From the NCBI RefSeq assembly GCF_000378185.1, contig NZ_KB899376.1:62001-126000 (forward strand): a stretch of DNA of 64,000 nt, written 5' to 3'. The notes beneath the pieces are model-generated. The model did no database searches, was not told where the DNA came from, and saw nothing but the letters and a program-made list of their open reading frames with translations. A program made the position numbers and the translations under genes. Of this stretch, positions 10,344 through 20,300 are shown piece by piece; position 1 is the stretch's first letter; the number at the start of each line of letters is the position of its first letter. This DNA comes from Salinimonas chungwhensis DSM 16280. Lineage in GTDB: Bacteria; Pseudomonadota; Gammaproteobacteria; Enterobacterales; Alteromonadaceae.

Positions 10344-10800
10344 TATCGGCAATGTTTGCGCTGGTAAGTTGCGCCAAATCGGCCAGTGTCAGACAGATAT
10401 CCACGCCGCGTTTGCCGGCACTGATGTATACTACGTCCAATGCTCGTGCAGAGATATCGATAATAGTGGGAAAGCGCCGCCGCTGAGCCAGTGGGCTCAC
10501 TGCACCGGGTAGATAGCCAGTCAGACGCTGAATAGCCTGGCGCGGTGCCATTGTGGCCTTTTTTACCCGCAAGCTAGCGGCCAGCTTTTTAGTATCAAGT
10601 TGGCGCGAAACAGGCACCAGTGCGATGACTACCCGCTCATCAGCAAGTTGGGTAACCAGCGTTTTAAAAATAAGATCTGGTGACAGTTCAAGTTTTCTGG
10701 CTGCTTCCTTGCCATAGTCTCGGGTGCTGGCCTGATGCCCAAAATCATGCACCGAAAAGCGCACATTCTGTTTTTCCAGTAACGCAATAGCCGGCGTCAT
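10321..10800 (-). CDS. ybaK: YbaK/EbsC-family aminoacyl-tRNA deacylase
   Basis: A 159-residue protein of the INS/YbaK editing-domain family; E. coli YbaK hydrolyses Cys-tRNA(Pro) made by mistake by ProRS. Diagnostic segments are the invariant lysine area FKTLVTQL, LVPVSRQLDTKKLA, and GYLPGAVSPLA (the GxxxP loop). The ATG overlaps the stop of the penicillin-acylase-like gene by 4 bases, so the two are translationally coupled although no functional link is known. Confidence 0.93.
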   Translation of the reverse strand: MTPAIALLEKQNVRFSVHDFGHQASTRDYGKEAARKLELSPDLIFKTLVTQLADERVVIALVPVSRQLDTKKLAASLRVKKATMAPRQAIQRLTGYLPGAVSPLAQRRRFPTIIDISARALDVVYISAGKRGVDICLTLADLAQLTSANIADISTHVQA

Positions 10801-13100
10801 TGCGACTCCGGCGTTAAGGTCAGCGAGCTGGTAATATTTCCTGGCAAGAGTGGTGTACTTTCGTTATTCGCATAATCCGCAAAACCTGTTTGATAAAAAG
10901 ACGAAAGTGGGTGTCCTGACTGGCCGCCTGGCAGCGTTAAAATAGCGTTTTCCAGATGGCCTGGTTGTATAAAGAAGCGCTGAGAAGCCCCAAACGACGG
11001 GCTCTGTACTGCTGGCATAAAGGTATCACCAAAGCCTTGCACCGCTGGCATATTTAAGGCGCCTGCGAACATTTCAAGGGTAGCAGAAAAAGGGTGATTC
11101 ACTTGCAGCTCATTAACATTACCCCAGCTCAGCGATGCCAGGGTAGCATCTGGTCCGGCGCTTTTTAGCAGTCGCGCCAGGGTTTGATCAAAAGTGGTTT
11201 GTCTAAGCTGTTGCCACGAGTCAGCCCCTGCAGGAAGCCAGCTATCTGGTTGCTCATTAAGCAGTCGCCAGATGGCTGGCTCGACCTGACGCAATAAGCC
11301 GGCGGGTTCAAACCCATGGGTTTCCAGTCTGGTAAATACGGGGGACAATAAGCGGTTAATCAGGTCGGCGCGAAATGCTTTAACCAGCGTGTAGCCCACT
11401 GAATCTGCACAGGCACAGGCTTGCCAGTTAGCTAAAGCCTCTAGTACCTCCTCATATTCAGCCGGCGACTGCTGTAAAGTACTCACCAGTAGCTTGTGCC
11501 AGGGCAACAGAAAACGTGCTTCATTATCCAACTGGATCGCATAGAAGTCTTGTTCATCAAAACGCGCTTTTGCCATTAAACGGTCTTTAATCTGGCTGGC
11601 CCGGGCGCCCAGCGCATAGCCACCATCACCGTAACGCTCAAGTTCCTGAGCTGAAATAACCCGGGCATTGGCCGTCCAGATACGCGGATACGCCGGTGAG
11701 CGGTAAACCGGCAAATCGTTAGCCGGCTGTTGCCAGCCTGATTTATCGACTGCTTCGGCAGCTATTGCTGCAGGGCTGGGGGTGAGGCGGGCGACGACGG
11801 CACCGGCAGGGCGCCAGGCAATTTTACCGGCAGCATCTGCAATTACCATGTTTTGCACGGGGATCCGGATGGTTCTGGCGATATCAAGTGCTTCTTCGGT
11901 GGTACTGGCGGTATCTAAATCCATGATATCTAAATTAACCGCAAAGCGCTCATGGGCGACCCATTTTAGTGCGAAGGCCTGCCCATCGATGATTCGAACC
12001 GGGCCATACTCGCTCATGGTCAGCGCAAGGTTATAGCTGTCGTCGGGCAACAGTATCTGTTCGTTAACCTGCCAGGTTTTATCATCTTCGCCAAGCGCTA
12101 CCCAGTCCACATTATCCAGATTGGCATTCGTGAAGCCCCAGGCGATACTGCCATTGGTGCCTACCACCACCCCGGGTAACCCAGGCAGGGTGACGCCGGT
12201 CACCTGTACCCTGGAATTATCTCGCGTCGCGGTTACGGCGTAATTTAATTGGGCCCGGTACCAGATAATGGGGACACGTAATCCCAAATGCATATCATTG
12301 GCCAGCATGGCACTTTGCGTGCCGGTGAATGCCTTACTTACCGCCCAGTTATTACTGCCGATATCAGGCGGCGCTTGACCTTCCCACATTGCGGTTGCGG
12401 TGGCACTTAACGAAGGAATTGCTTTGGTGTAAGGTGGCAGTGTACTGCCATCCAATGCGGCCTGATACTGTGAAGGTGAATTAAGAAACGCCAGCATTTC
12501 CTGACCAAAATGGCGGATAACGCCGGTACGAGCCAGATCAAGCTTTACCTGGCCCAACTGCAAATCCATGTACATGCTGAATACTACCAGCAAACTGTCT
12601 TCAGGCGTCCAGGGCTGGGGGTCGAAAAAGGTGATCCAGTATTCAAACGGTCGACTTGCAGCGCGTTCCAGGGCCAGATTGACGCCATCAGCATAACGCT
12701 GGAGCAAACTGCGCTGATCCTGCGTAAGGTCGGCTAAAATCAGTTGAGCGCGCTTACGAAACTGATGAAAACGGGCTCGCTTATCAACTTCAAGGGCACG
12801 TTCACCCAGCCATTGTGATAACTCGCCGGCCGCCGCCCGTCGTTGTAAATCCATTTGGAAAAAACGGTCCTGACCATGTGCAAACCCTAATGCGAACACC
12901 GCATCACTGCGTGAGTCGGCATGTATAACAGCCTGGCCGAGGGTATCTCTGCTTACTGAGACCTCTGCGCTCAAACCATCGGCCTGTATGGTGCCTTCCA
13001 GTTGAGGTAAACTTTGATTGAGCACAAAAAATACTGAGCTACCCGCCACCAGCCCTAAAATCAAGAGGCTGATAAACAACCATTTAATCCAATTTAGCAC
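10797..13100 (-). CDS. Penicillin acylase family N-terminal-nucleophile amidase
   Basis: A 767-residue protein with a hydrophobic N-terminus at 8-27 (signal peptide or anchor), an alpha-chain region with HGQDRFFQMDLQRRAAAGEL, a spacer, and the beta-chain start at Gly248-Ser249 (GSNNWAVS), where autocatalytic cleavage exposes Ser249 as the nucleophile. Beta-chain features include ANDMHLGLRVP and TGVTLPGLPGVVVGTNG. The family covers penicillin G acylases, cephalosporin acylases and acyl-homoserine-lactone acylases; the substrate cannot be read from the sequence. It acts in the periplasm. It shares an operon with ybaK and is divergent from nagZ. Confidence 0.92.
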   Translation of the reverse strand: MLNWIKWLFISLLILGLVAGSSVFFVLNQSLPQLEGTIQADGLSAEVSVSRDTLGQAVIHADSRSDAVFALGFAHGQDRFFQMDLQRRAAAGELSQWLGERALEVDKRARFHQFRKRAQLILADLTQDQRSLLQRYADGVNLALERAASRPFEYWITFFDPQPWTPEDSLLVVFSMYMDLQLGQVKLDLARTGVIRHFGQEMLAFLNSPSQYQAALDGSTLPPYTKAIPSLSATATAMWEGQAPPDIGSNNWAVSKAFTGTQSAMLANDMHLGLRVPIIWYRAQLNYAVTATRDNSRVQVTGVTLPGLPGVVVGTNGSIAWGFTNANLDNVDWVALGEDDKTWQVNEQILLPDDSYNLALTMSEYGPVRIIDGQAFALKWVAHERFAVNLDIMDLDTASTTEEALDIARTIRIPVQNMVIADAAGKIAWRPAGAVVARLTPSPAAIAAEAVDKSGWQQPANDLPVYRSPAYPRIWTANARVISAQELERYGDGGYALGARASQIKDRLMAKARFDEQDFYAIQLDNEARFLLPWHKLLVSTLQQSPAEYEEVLEALANWQACACADSVGYTLVKAFRADLINRLLSPVFTRLETHGFEPAGLLRQVEPAIWRLLNEQPDSWLPAGADSWQQLRQTTFDQTLARLLKSAGPDATLASLSWGNVNELQVNHPFSATLEMFAGALNMPAVQGFGDTFMPAVQSPSFGASQRFFIQPGHLENAILTLPGGQSGHPLSSFYQTGFADYANNESTPLLPGNITSSLTLTPESQ

Positions 13101-13175
13101 GTGAGTTACTCCTTGTTTTTCTCTATCCTATCGGGTATCAGGCGTTAATTGAAGAATAAACCATCAGGAGTCTGC

Positions 13176-14171
13176 ATGGGGCCACTTATGCTCGACTGTG
13201 CATCGTACGAACTAAGCGCAGAAGAACAAGAAATACTACGTCATCCCATGGTGGGTGGGGTGATACTATTCAGCCGGAATTATCATGACAAACAGCAGTT
13301 GCGTGCGCTTGTTGAGGCTATTCGTAATGCAGCGGGTCGTTCTCTGCTTATAGGTGTGGACCACGAAGGCGGTCGTGTCCAGCGCTTTCGGCAGGGCTTC
13401 ACAACGCTGCCCGCCATGGGGCAAATCCACCGGATCAGCGCTGATAAAGCGGCGTCTGCCGAACTGGCGCAAGCCTGTGGGCATATCCTCGCGTATGAAC
13501 TTAAGCAGATGGATATTGATCTGAGTTTTGGCCCCGTGCTGGACTTGGACCGGGCTTCTGCTGTTATCGGCGATCGTGGCTTTTCCAGTGACTGTGAAAC
13601 GGTGACGTTACTGGCTCAAAGTCTTGTCAGCGCCATGCACTACCAGGGGATGCCAGCCACCGGTAAACATTTTCCCGGTCATGGCAGTGTTGAGCCTGAC
13701 TCTCATATTGCTCTGCCCGTGGATGACAGGCCCCTGGAACTCATCCAGAGTCTTGACATGGCACCCTTCAAAGCACTTCTGCCGTTACTTGATGCTGTGA
13801 TGCCGGCCCATGTGATTTATACTCAGGCAGACACTCAGCCAGCAGGCTTCTCGTCGTTCTGGTTGCAGGATGTTTTGCGCCAATCGCTGGCCTTCGACGG
13901 GGTGGTATTTTCAGATGATTTATCCATGCACGGTGCTGCGGTAGCCGGCAATTATACCGAGCGGGCTAAGGCGGCGCTGGCAGCCGGGTGTGACATGGTA
14001 CTGGCTTGTAATAACCCGTTGGGCGCGATGCATATTCTGGATAATTTGCAGCAATATACCACTGAGAATGGCAGATTGACTGCATTGCATCACCGTAAGC
14101 CTGGTCATGCCACACACGCCCGTTATCAGCAAGCAAAACAGATTTTAAGCGGCTATGCAGATAAGCTATAA
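13176..14171 (+). CDS. nagZ: Beta-N-acetylhexosaminidase of peptidoglycan recycling
   Basis: Cytoplasmic GH3 enzyme that removes GlcNAc from anhydromuropeptides. The 331-residue form starting at ATG 13176 (MGPLMLD) matches the E. coli N-terminus and follows CAGGAG by 6-8 bases; an in-frame TTG at 13149 is unsupported. Key motifs are DHEGGRVQRF, the flexible catalytic loop KHFPGHGSVEPDSH with the acid/base His, and FSDDLSM with the nucleophile Asp. The 3' end overlaps the next gene by 17 bases. Confidence 0.96.
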   Translation: MGPLMLDCASYELSAEEQEILRHPMVGGVILFSRNYHDKQQLRALVEAIRNAAGRSLLIGVDHEGGRVQRFRQGFTTLPAMGQIHRISADKAASAELAQACGHILAYELKQMDIDLSFGPVLDLDRASAVIGDRGFSSDCETVTLLAQSLVSAMHYQGMPATGKHFPGHGSVEPDSHIALPVDDRPLELIQSLDMAPFKALLPLLDAVMPAHVIYTQADTQPAGFSSFWLQDVLRQSLAFDGVVFSDDLSMHGAAVAGNYTERAKAALAAGCDMVLACNNPLGAMHILDNLQQYTTENGRLTALHHRKPGHATHARYQQAKQILSGYADKL

Positions 14172-15525
14172 ATGGGTGGTGCTGAGCGCCGCAGCCAGCG
14201 TTATTTCATGGCAGGGTTTAGCGCTGGGCGGACTCACCAGTGAACAGGCACTGACGGGGGCGTTAACAGTTCTTGTGGCCATGTTATGGATCACTGAGGC
14301 GCTGCCCATTGCGCTGACTGCCTTGATTCCCTTTGTCGCTTTTCCGATGGCAGGAGTACTGAGTTTTAATGACGCCGCCAGTGCGCTTGGCAGCCACGTT
14401 ATTCTTCTATTGATGGGCGCTTTTATGCTGTCTAAGTCATTAGAAAAATCGGGTGTGCACAAGCGTCTGGCGGTATATATGATCAAACTCACAGGCGCCG
14501 GCAGTGCACGGCGTCTGGTCATTGCCTTTATGCTCACCTCGGCATTACTGAGTATGTGGATATCTAATACAGCAACGGCCCTGATGCTGTTACCGATTGC
14601 CATGGCGATAATAAATGCGATGCAGTCACCACGCCTGGCGGTGGCGCTGCTGTTGGGTATCGCCTATGCGGCCAGCGTTGGAGGAATAGGGACACCTATA
14701 GGCACACCACCCAATATTATTTTTATGAGCGTTTATACCCAAACCACGGGTGAGCAAATTAGCTTTTTGAACTGGATGAGTACCGCGATACCAATTGTAA
14801 TGGTTGGTATTCCGCTTATGGCACTGTGGCTGACGCGAAGCACCGGTCCCATGCCTAGTATTCAGTTACCTGAGGTGGGGGCGTGGCAAAGCGCTGAGCG
14901 CCGTGTGCTGATCACCTTTGGCTGTATTGCGCTGGCGTGGGTTTTCAGGCCTTACTGGACAAGCTGGCTGAATATGCCACAGGTCGGTGACAGCACCATT
15001 GCGATTGGTGGTGTAATTCTGATGTGTCTGATCCCTGATGGTAATCGCAACAAACCGGGTCAGATACTTGACTGGGACACCGCGGTTCAGATTCCCTGGG
15101 GCTTGCTGTTGGTGTATGCCGGCGGTATTTGCCTGGCTGGTGCATTTACACAATCGGGATTAAGCCAGTTACTGGGTGAAGCGTTTAGTCAGGTCGGCGT
15201 TTTTCCGCTAATAGGCGTTATTTTTGTCCTCTGCCTTGTGGTGAGTTTTGTTACCGAAGTCACTTCTAACACCGCCACGGCAACGTTACTGATGCCTATT
15301 CTGGCCAGTGCAGCGGTAGCGCTTGAGGTTGATCCTCTGGTGTTAATGATGCCCGCTGCAATCAGCGCCAGTTGCGCATTTATGATGCCTGTCGCTACGC
15401 CTACTAATACCATTGTCTATAGCAGTGGTGAGCTCACCGTAAAGCAAATGGCCCGAGAGGGGGCCGTGCTGAATGTGATAATGGCTGTGATCGTTACCGC
15501 AGGTGTTGCCCTGACGCGATTTTAG
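14155..15525 (+). CDS. SLC13/DASS-family sodium:anion symporter
   Basis: Inner-membrane transporter of 456 residues with about 11-12 membrane segments. It has the two Ser-Asn-Thr sodium/substrate motifs of the DASS family, SNTATALML (near residue 140) and TSNTATATLLMP (near 370), and the segment GIGTPIGTPPNIIFMS. Members take up dicarboxylates, citrate or sulfate with sodium; the substrate here is not determined. It overlaps nagZ by 17 bases on the same strand and is convergent with the cobalamin adenosyltransferase gene, overlapping its stop by 4 bases. Confidence 0.92.
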   Translation: MQISYKWVVLSAAASVISWQGLALGGLTSEQALTGALTVLVAMLWITEALPIALTALIPFVAFPMAGVLSFNDAASALGSHVILLLMGAFMLSKSLEKSGVHKRLAVYMIKLTGAGSARRLVIAFMLTSALLSMWISNTATALMLLPIAMAIINAMQSPRLAVALLLGIAYAASVGGIGTPIGTPPNIIFMSVYTQTTGEQISFLNWMSTAIPIVMVGIPLMALWLTRSTGPMPSIQLPEVGAWQSAERRVLITFGCIALAWVFRPYWTSWLNMPQVGDSTIAIGGVILMCLIPDGNRNKPGQILDWDTAVQIPWGLLLVYAGGICLAGAFTQSGLSQLLGEAFSQVGVFPLIGVIFVLCLVVSFVTEVTSNTATATLLMPILASAAVALEVDPLVLMMPAAISASCAFMMPVATPTNTIVYSSGELTVKQMAREGAVLNVIMAVIVTAGVALTRF

Positions 15526-16046
15526 CTTCGCGTGGGTACGCTAACGTCGGTTACTCCAGCCTGCTGATTGAGGTACCGTGCCAGCACAAAAAAGTAATCC
15601 GACAGCCGGTTAATATATGCCAGCGCGGCAGGGGTGACATCGTGATGAGAGGCTAAGTGCACCAACGTGCGCTCGGCGCGGCGGCATATTGTCCGACAGA
15701 CATGGGCCTGCGCCGCTGGCTGACTACCGCCGGGCAAAATGAAGTGAGTTTGCGCCGGTAATTCTTCGGTCAGGCTATCAATCTGCTGTTCAATAAAACT
15801 CACATCCTGTTCACTCAAAGAGGAGGTGGCGGAAATCGCATAACCCAGCTGAAACAGGTGTTGTTGGATTGTTTGCAGTATTTCATCACAGGCTGGCGAG
15901 AGACTGATGAGCACACCTACGTGGCTATTCAGCTCGTCAATATCGCCATAGGTAGCCAGAATGTCATCATCTTTATTCACCCTGACAGGCTTATCGGCAT
16001 AAATGCGGGTCTGGCCCTTATCACCACCACGAGTATAAATTTTCAC
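15522..16046 (-). CDS. PduO-type cob(I)alamin adenosyltransferase
   Basis: A 174-residue enzyme that transfers adenosyl from ATP to cob(I)alamin, making coenzyme B12. PduO/MMAB hallmarks are present: TRGGDKGQT with the ATP-binding glycines near the N-terminus, YGDIDELNSHVG, LPGGSQPAAQAHVCRTICRRAER, and the C-terminal helix INRLSDYFFVLAR. No other cobalamin gene is adjacent, so it may act in salvage. It is 1 base past csiV on the same strand. Confidence 0.95.
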   Translation of the reverse strand: MKIYTRGGDKGQTRIYADKPVRVNKDDDILATYGDIDELNSHVGVLISLSPACDEILQTIQQHLFQLGYAISATSSLSEQDVSFIEQQIDSLTEELPAQTHFILPGGSQPAAQAHVCRTICRRAERTLVHLASHHDVTPAALAYINRLSDYFFVLARYLNQQAGVTDVSVPTRS

Positions 16047-16047
16047 G

Positions 16048-17358
16048 TTAAATTCCTTCCGGTACTTTAAATCGTCTGATTTTTACCACCATACCAAACA
16101 AGGGATGATCGAAATAATGAAGCTGTTTGCTAATTACCCTACGCACTTGATGAAAGGGTACTGCCACTAGCTCATACTCTGGCTGGGTGGCGTCAGACGC
16201 GGCTAACGGTACTGGCTGTCGATAAAACAACCTGGAGTCTATATGCAGGTAAGGCACTTGATTGATATTTTTCAGATATACCTTCAAATAACCATCCATT
16301 TGCCAGATCGGACCTTGCTGTTGTTCGTTCTGCAACGAAGATAGCGTGTTGGCCTGATTCGTAACCCCTGCATCGGTGCGCGCTGACATCATTTGTTCAA
16401 ACGGCACCGGCTCGGGCCGATTCAGACGCGCCTGTAATACAGACCAAGAGTCTGCAGACGATACATCGGCCTCGGGGTCTTTATTCGGTTGTCTGCTTCC
16501 ACTGGTTTGTAGAACCTCAGCACGGGCTGTTCCTGAATGTGTAAACTGCTTGCTGTAATCCTTACCCGCAAAAATACGTACTGAAGGCGCTTTATCCTGA
16601 CCAAATACAACTGGTTGACGCCACGTTAGATGCAATAAGCGGGTAAGCCCGCGGGTTTGACGAATTTGCTGAGATAATTTCGTCAGTTCATTGCTTTGTG
16701 AACTCAGAATATGCGCAGTACCGTCAAATTCATCATAGCCTTGTGGTTCAATCGGAATGTGATCCGGAAAGGGCAGGCTATTGTCGGGTTGATGCACGTG
16801 CCACTGGTTGTTCTGCCAGCTTATCCACGGTTGCGAGGGTTCACAGTAACGCGTTTCAGGAATCTCAATAGCGGTACTGTCCGGGCCGTGAAATGCAAGC
16901 CACAAACGCGCTATTTCTGACGGTGTAAGAGACTTTTCCTGTTCTGTCGATGCTAACTGGTCAAAAGATGAATCGGAGGTGGCACTGGCCTGAGATTGCG
17001 TTAATTCATCATTTTCTTCAGGTTCAAAGTCTGCCAGGTCGAACGTAGGCCGGTAGCCGGTAATCTTCGGCAGAGACGTTTTTTCTACCCAAACTGGAGA
17101 TGTTGGGGTATCACAGGCGGGGAGCGTTTGTTTGAGCAAACCAATATCCGGCTGAAATAACGCGCCGAGTAAATCCCAGTTTGCGCTCACCGTCCCCAGC
17201 GCAGGGGCCCGCTCGAATTCTTCCTGTAATCCTTCTACCGACTGACCGCGATCAAAAAGAATCACTTCAATATCAAACCACCAGTCCTGTTGTGCCTGCG
17301 CGTTTGCTGAGACAACCAGAGTCAATGCTGCGAACAGCCCGGCAAATAACATTCTCAT
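16048..17358 (-). CDS. csiV: CsiV-family periplasmic protein
   Basis: A 436-residue exported protein. The signal peptide (residues 1 to about 22, ending ANAQAQ) precedes the family's opening WWFDIEVILFDRG. In Vibrio cholerae CsiV is a peptidoglycan-binding protein needed for activation of the cell-wall synthase system through LpoA/PBP1A, and its gene lies next to mfd. The same adjacency here (start immediately after the mfd stop) supports the assignment. The middle region (about 100-200) is acidic and low in complexity, and the C-terminal part (VYLKNINQVPYLHIDSRLFYRQ) is the conserved domain end. Confidence 0.88.
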   Translation of the reverse strand: MRMLFAGLFAALTLVVSANAQAQQDWWFDIEVILFDRGQSVEGLQEEFERAPALGTVSANWDLLGALFQPDIGLLKQTLPACDTPTSPVWVEKTSLPKITGYRPTFDLADFEPEENDELTQSQASATSDSSFDQLASTEQEKSLTPSEIARLWLAFHGPDSTAIEIPETRYCEPSQPWISWQNNQWHVHQPDNSLPFPDHIPIEPQGYDEFDGTAHILSSQSNELTKLSQQIRQTRGLTRLLHLTWRQPVVFGQDKAPSVRIFAGKDYSKQFTHSGTARAEVLQTSGSRQPNKDPEADVSSADSWSVLQARLNRPEPVPFEQMMSARTDAGVTNQANTLSSLQNEQQQGPIWQMDGYLKVYLKNINQVPYLHIDSRLFYRQPVPLAASDATQPEYELVAVPFHQVRRVISKQLHYFDHPLFGMVVKIRRFKVPEGI

Positions 17359-20300
17359 TTAGCGTGTCTCCCTGGCAAAGTCGCTTAAGATGCCTTCTAT
17401 TAACGCAATACGGTCTTTCGCTGAATCTGTTTTGCTGACAATTTTCAGTTTTTGACTTCCTTCAAATTTAAATGTCTCAGGTTTGGTTTGTACTAATTTA
17501 ATAATGTAGCCAGGATCTACGGCAGTGTCCTGTTTAAAATCAAGGGTTCCGCCGCTAGCTGACAAATCGATTTTTACTATGCCCAGGGAATGGGCAATAA
17601 GTTTCAGTTGAGCAATTTTTACCAGGTTCTTAGCTGCATCAGGCAGTAAGCCGAACCGGTCGATCAGAGCCACCTGAAACTCATCGATTTCAGCCTGAGT
17701 TTTACAGCTGGCCAGTTGTTTGTACAGCGAAAGCCGGGTATTGACATCAGCAATATAATCTTCAGGCAACAGGGCCGGGATGCGTAGTTCCACATCGGTC
17801 TGGCCCGCAAGACTTTCATCCAGCGATGGCTCACGTCCTTCTTTAAGCGCAGTGACTGCCTGATCCAACATATCCATATACAGAGTGAAGCCGATTGAGG
17901 CAATCTGACCAGATTGATCATCGCCTAACAGTTCACCGGCTCCCCGGATTTCCAGGTCGTGGGTAGCCAGCGCAAATCCGGCCCCCAGATCCTCAAGATT
18001 GGAGATAGCTTCCAGACGTTTCGCAGCATCGCGGGTCATTCGTTTTGGATGCGGCGTGAGCAGATAGGCATACGCCTGATGATGCGAACGTCCTACCCGG
18101 CCGCGAAGCTGATGCAGCTGTGCCAAGCCCAGATGATCGGCCCGGTCCATAATAATCGTATTGGCGGTCGGTACATCAATACCAGTTTCAATGATGGTGG
18201 TACACACCAGCACATTATATCGCTGGTGGTAAAAGTCGCTCATGATAGACTCAAGCTCGCGCTCACGCATCTGGCCATGCCCGATGGCCACACGAGCCTC
18301 AGGAACGATTTCGGCCACTTCCTCGGCGGTACGCTCTATCGTTTCGACTTCATTGTGCAAAAAGTACACCTGACCACCGCGCAGAATTTCGCGCATGATG
18401 GCCTCGCGGATAACAGGTTTGTTGCGTTGCTGAACAAAGGTTTTAATTGATAAACGTTTGGCCGGTGCAGTAGCGATAATCGACAGATCACGCATCCCTG
18501 ACAGTGACATATTTAAGGTACGGGGAATCGGCGTAGCGGTTAACGTAAGGATGTCCACATCGGCGCGCAGCGCTTTGAATTTTTCTTTCTGACGCACCCC
18601 GAAACGATGCTCCTCATCAATGATCACCAGACCCAAATCATCAAACTTGATATCATCGTTCAATAACTTGTGGGTACCGACTACAATGTCCACCTGGCCA
18701 TTACTGATCCCCTCAACCACTGACTTTTGTGACTTTCCGCTGACAAAGCGGCTGATGACCTGAATATTAAAAGGCCATTGCGCAAATCTGTCACGGAAGT
18801 TTTCATAGTGTTGTTGTGCTAACAGGGTGGTGGGAACCAGAATCGCCACTTGCTTACCCTGATTGGCTGCCAGAAATGCAGCGCGCATAGCAACCTCTGT
18901 CTTACCAAAACCGACGTCGCCGCACACCAGTCTGTCCATAGCCTGCGGACTGCCCATATCCTGAATAACCGCATTGATGGCTTGTTGCTGGTCGGCGGTT
19001 TCCTCAAACGGAAAGCTATTGGCAAACGTCTGATACTCTTCCCACTCAATGGGATAGGCAAAGCCAGGATTTGCCGCGCGTTTGGCATAGACATCCAGTA
19101 ATTCGGCCGCGACATCGCGAACCCGCTCAGCGGCTTTTTGCTTAGCCTTACTCCAGGCATCAGAACCCAGTGAATGTAACGGCGCGTGATCAACATCACC
19201 GCCTGTGTACCGGGAAATATAATGTAACGAAGAGACAGGTACATACAATTTTGACTTCTTGGCGTATTCAATACATACGTATTCTGTGGCAACGCCCCCG
19301 GCATCCAGCGTCTGTAGACCAATATAACGCCCTACGCCATGATCAAGGTGAACTACCGGCTGACCCACAGATAACTCAGCCAGATTGCGGATAATGGCAC
19401 TTTCATCTGTGGTAGAGCGCTTTTCCCTTAGTCGGCGCTGACTGACCTTATAGCCGAGTAATTCTGTTTCAGTGATAATAAACAGATGGCTGTCATGACT
19501 TTTCCAGCTAAAGCTGTTTTCCACCATGCCAATAGCAATACCCATACTGGCATCACTGCGGCAAAAGTCATCAAACGATGTAAACTGGCCCGGCCGTATA
19601 TTGCTTTTACCAAGAATCTCCAGCAGGTTTTCACGGCGTCCTGGCGATTCTGCGATAAACAGCGTACGCCCATGCGTAGCGGTCACATTATCCAGCGTAG
19701 CCAGCAGCGCTTCAGCTTGCTGTTTCTTCTGCGGATTAAGCGCGATCTCTGTGAGTTTCTCACAAGGTGCGTTGTGCTGGCCGGCTTTTTCCTCCAGAAC
19801 CTCTTCTTTTAGCGATAAACGCGGCCACTGCTTAATTTGTTCAAACAGTGTGTTAAGCGGTAAGAAAAGCTCATCAGGTTTTAATAACGGTCGGGCGAGA
19901 TTATAGCGATGCTGTTCATAACGTTCATTGACATCCCGCCAGAAAAAATCGGCTGCTTGCTGCAAATCACCGTGCAAAATTAAGGTGGTATGGGGATGCA
20001 GGTAATCAAACAGAGTAGCAGTGTGTTCAAAAAACAATGGCAGGTAATATTCCACACCCGCGGGCATGGTGTTTTTGCTGACCTGCGCAAACACTGACTC
20101 ATTAGCCTGACTGGCATCAAACCGGTCGAGAAATTGTTGCCTGAAAAGAGAAATCGCCGCTTTATCGGTGGGAAACTCTCTGGCCGGCAACAGTCTTATT
20201 TCACTGACTTCATCGGCGGAGCGCTGCGTTTCCGGGTCAAAATAGCGAATGCTTTCAATTTCATCGTCAAACAAATCAAGACGAAAAGGCCGTTCACTGC

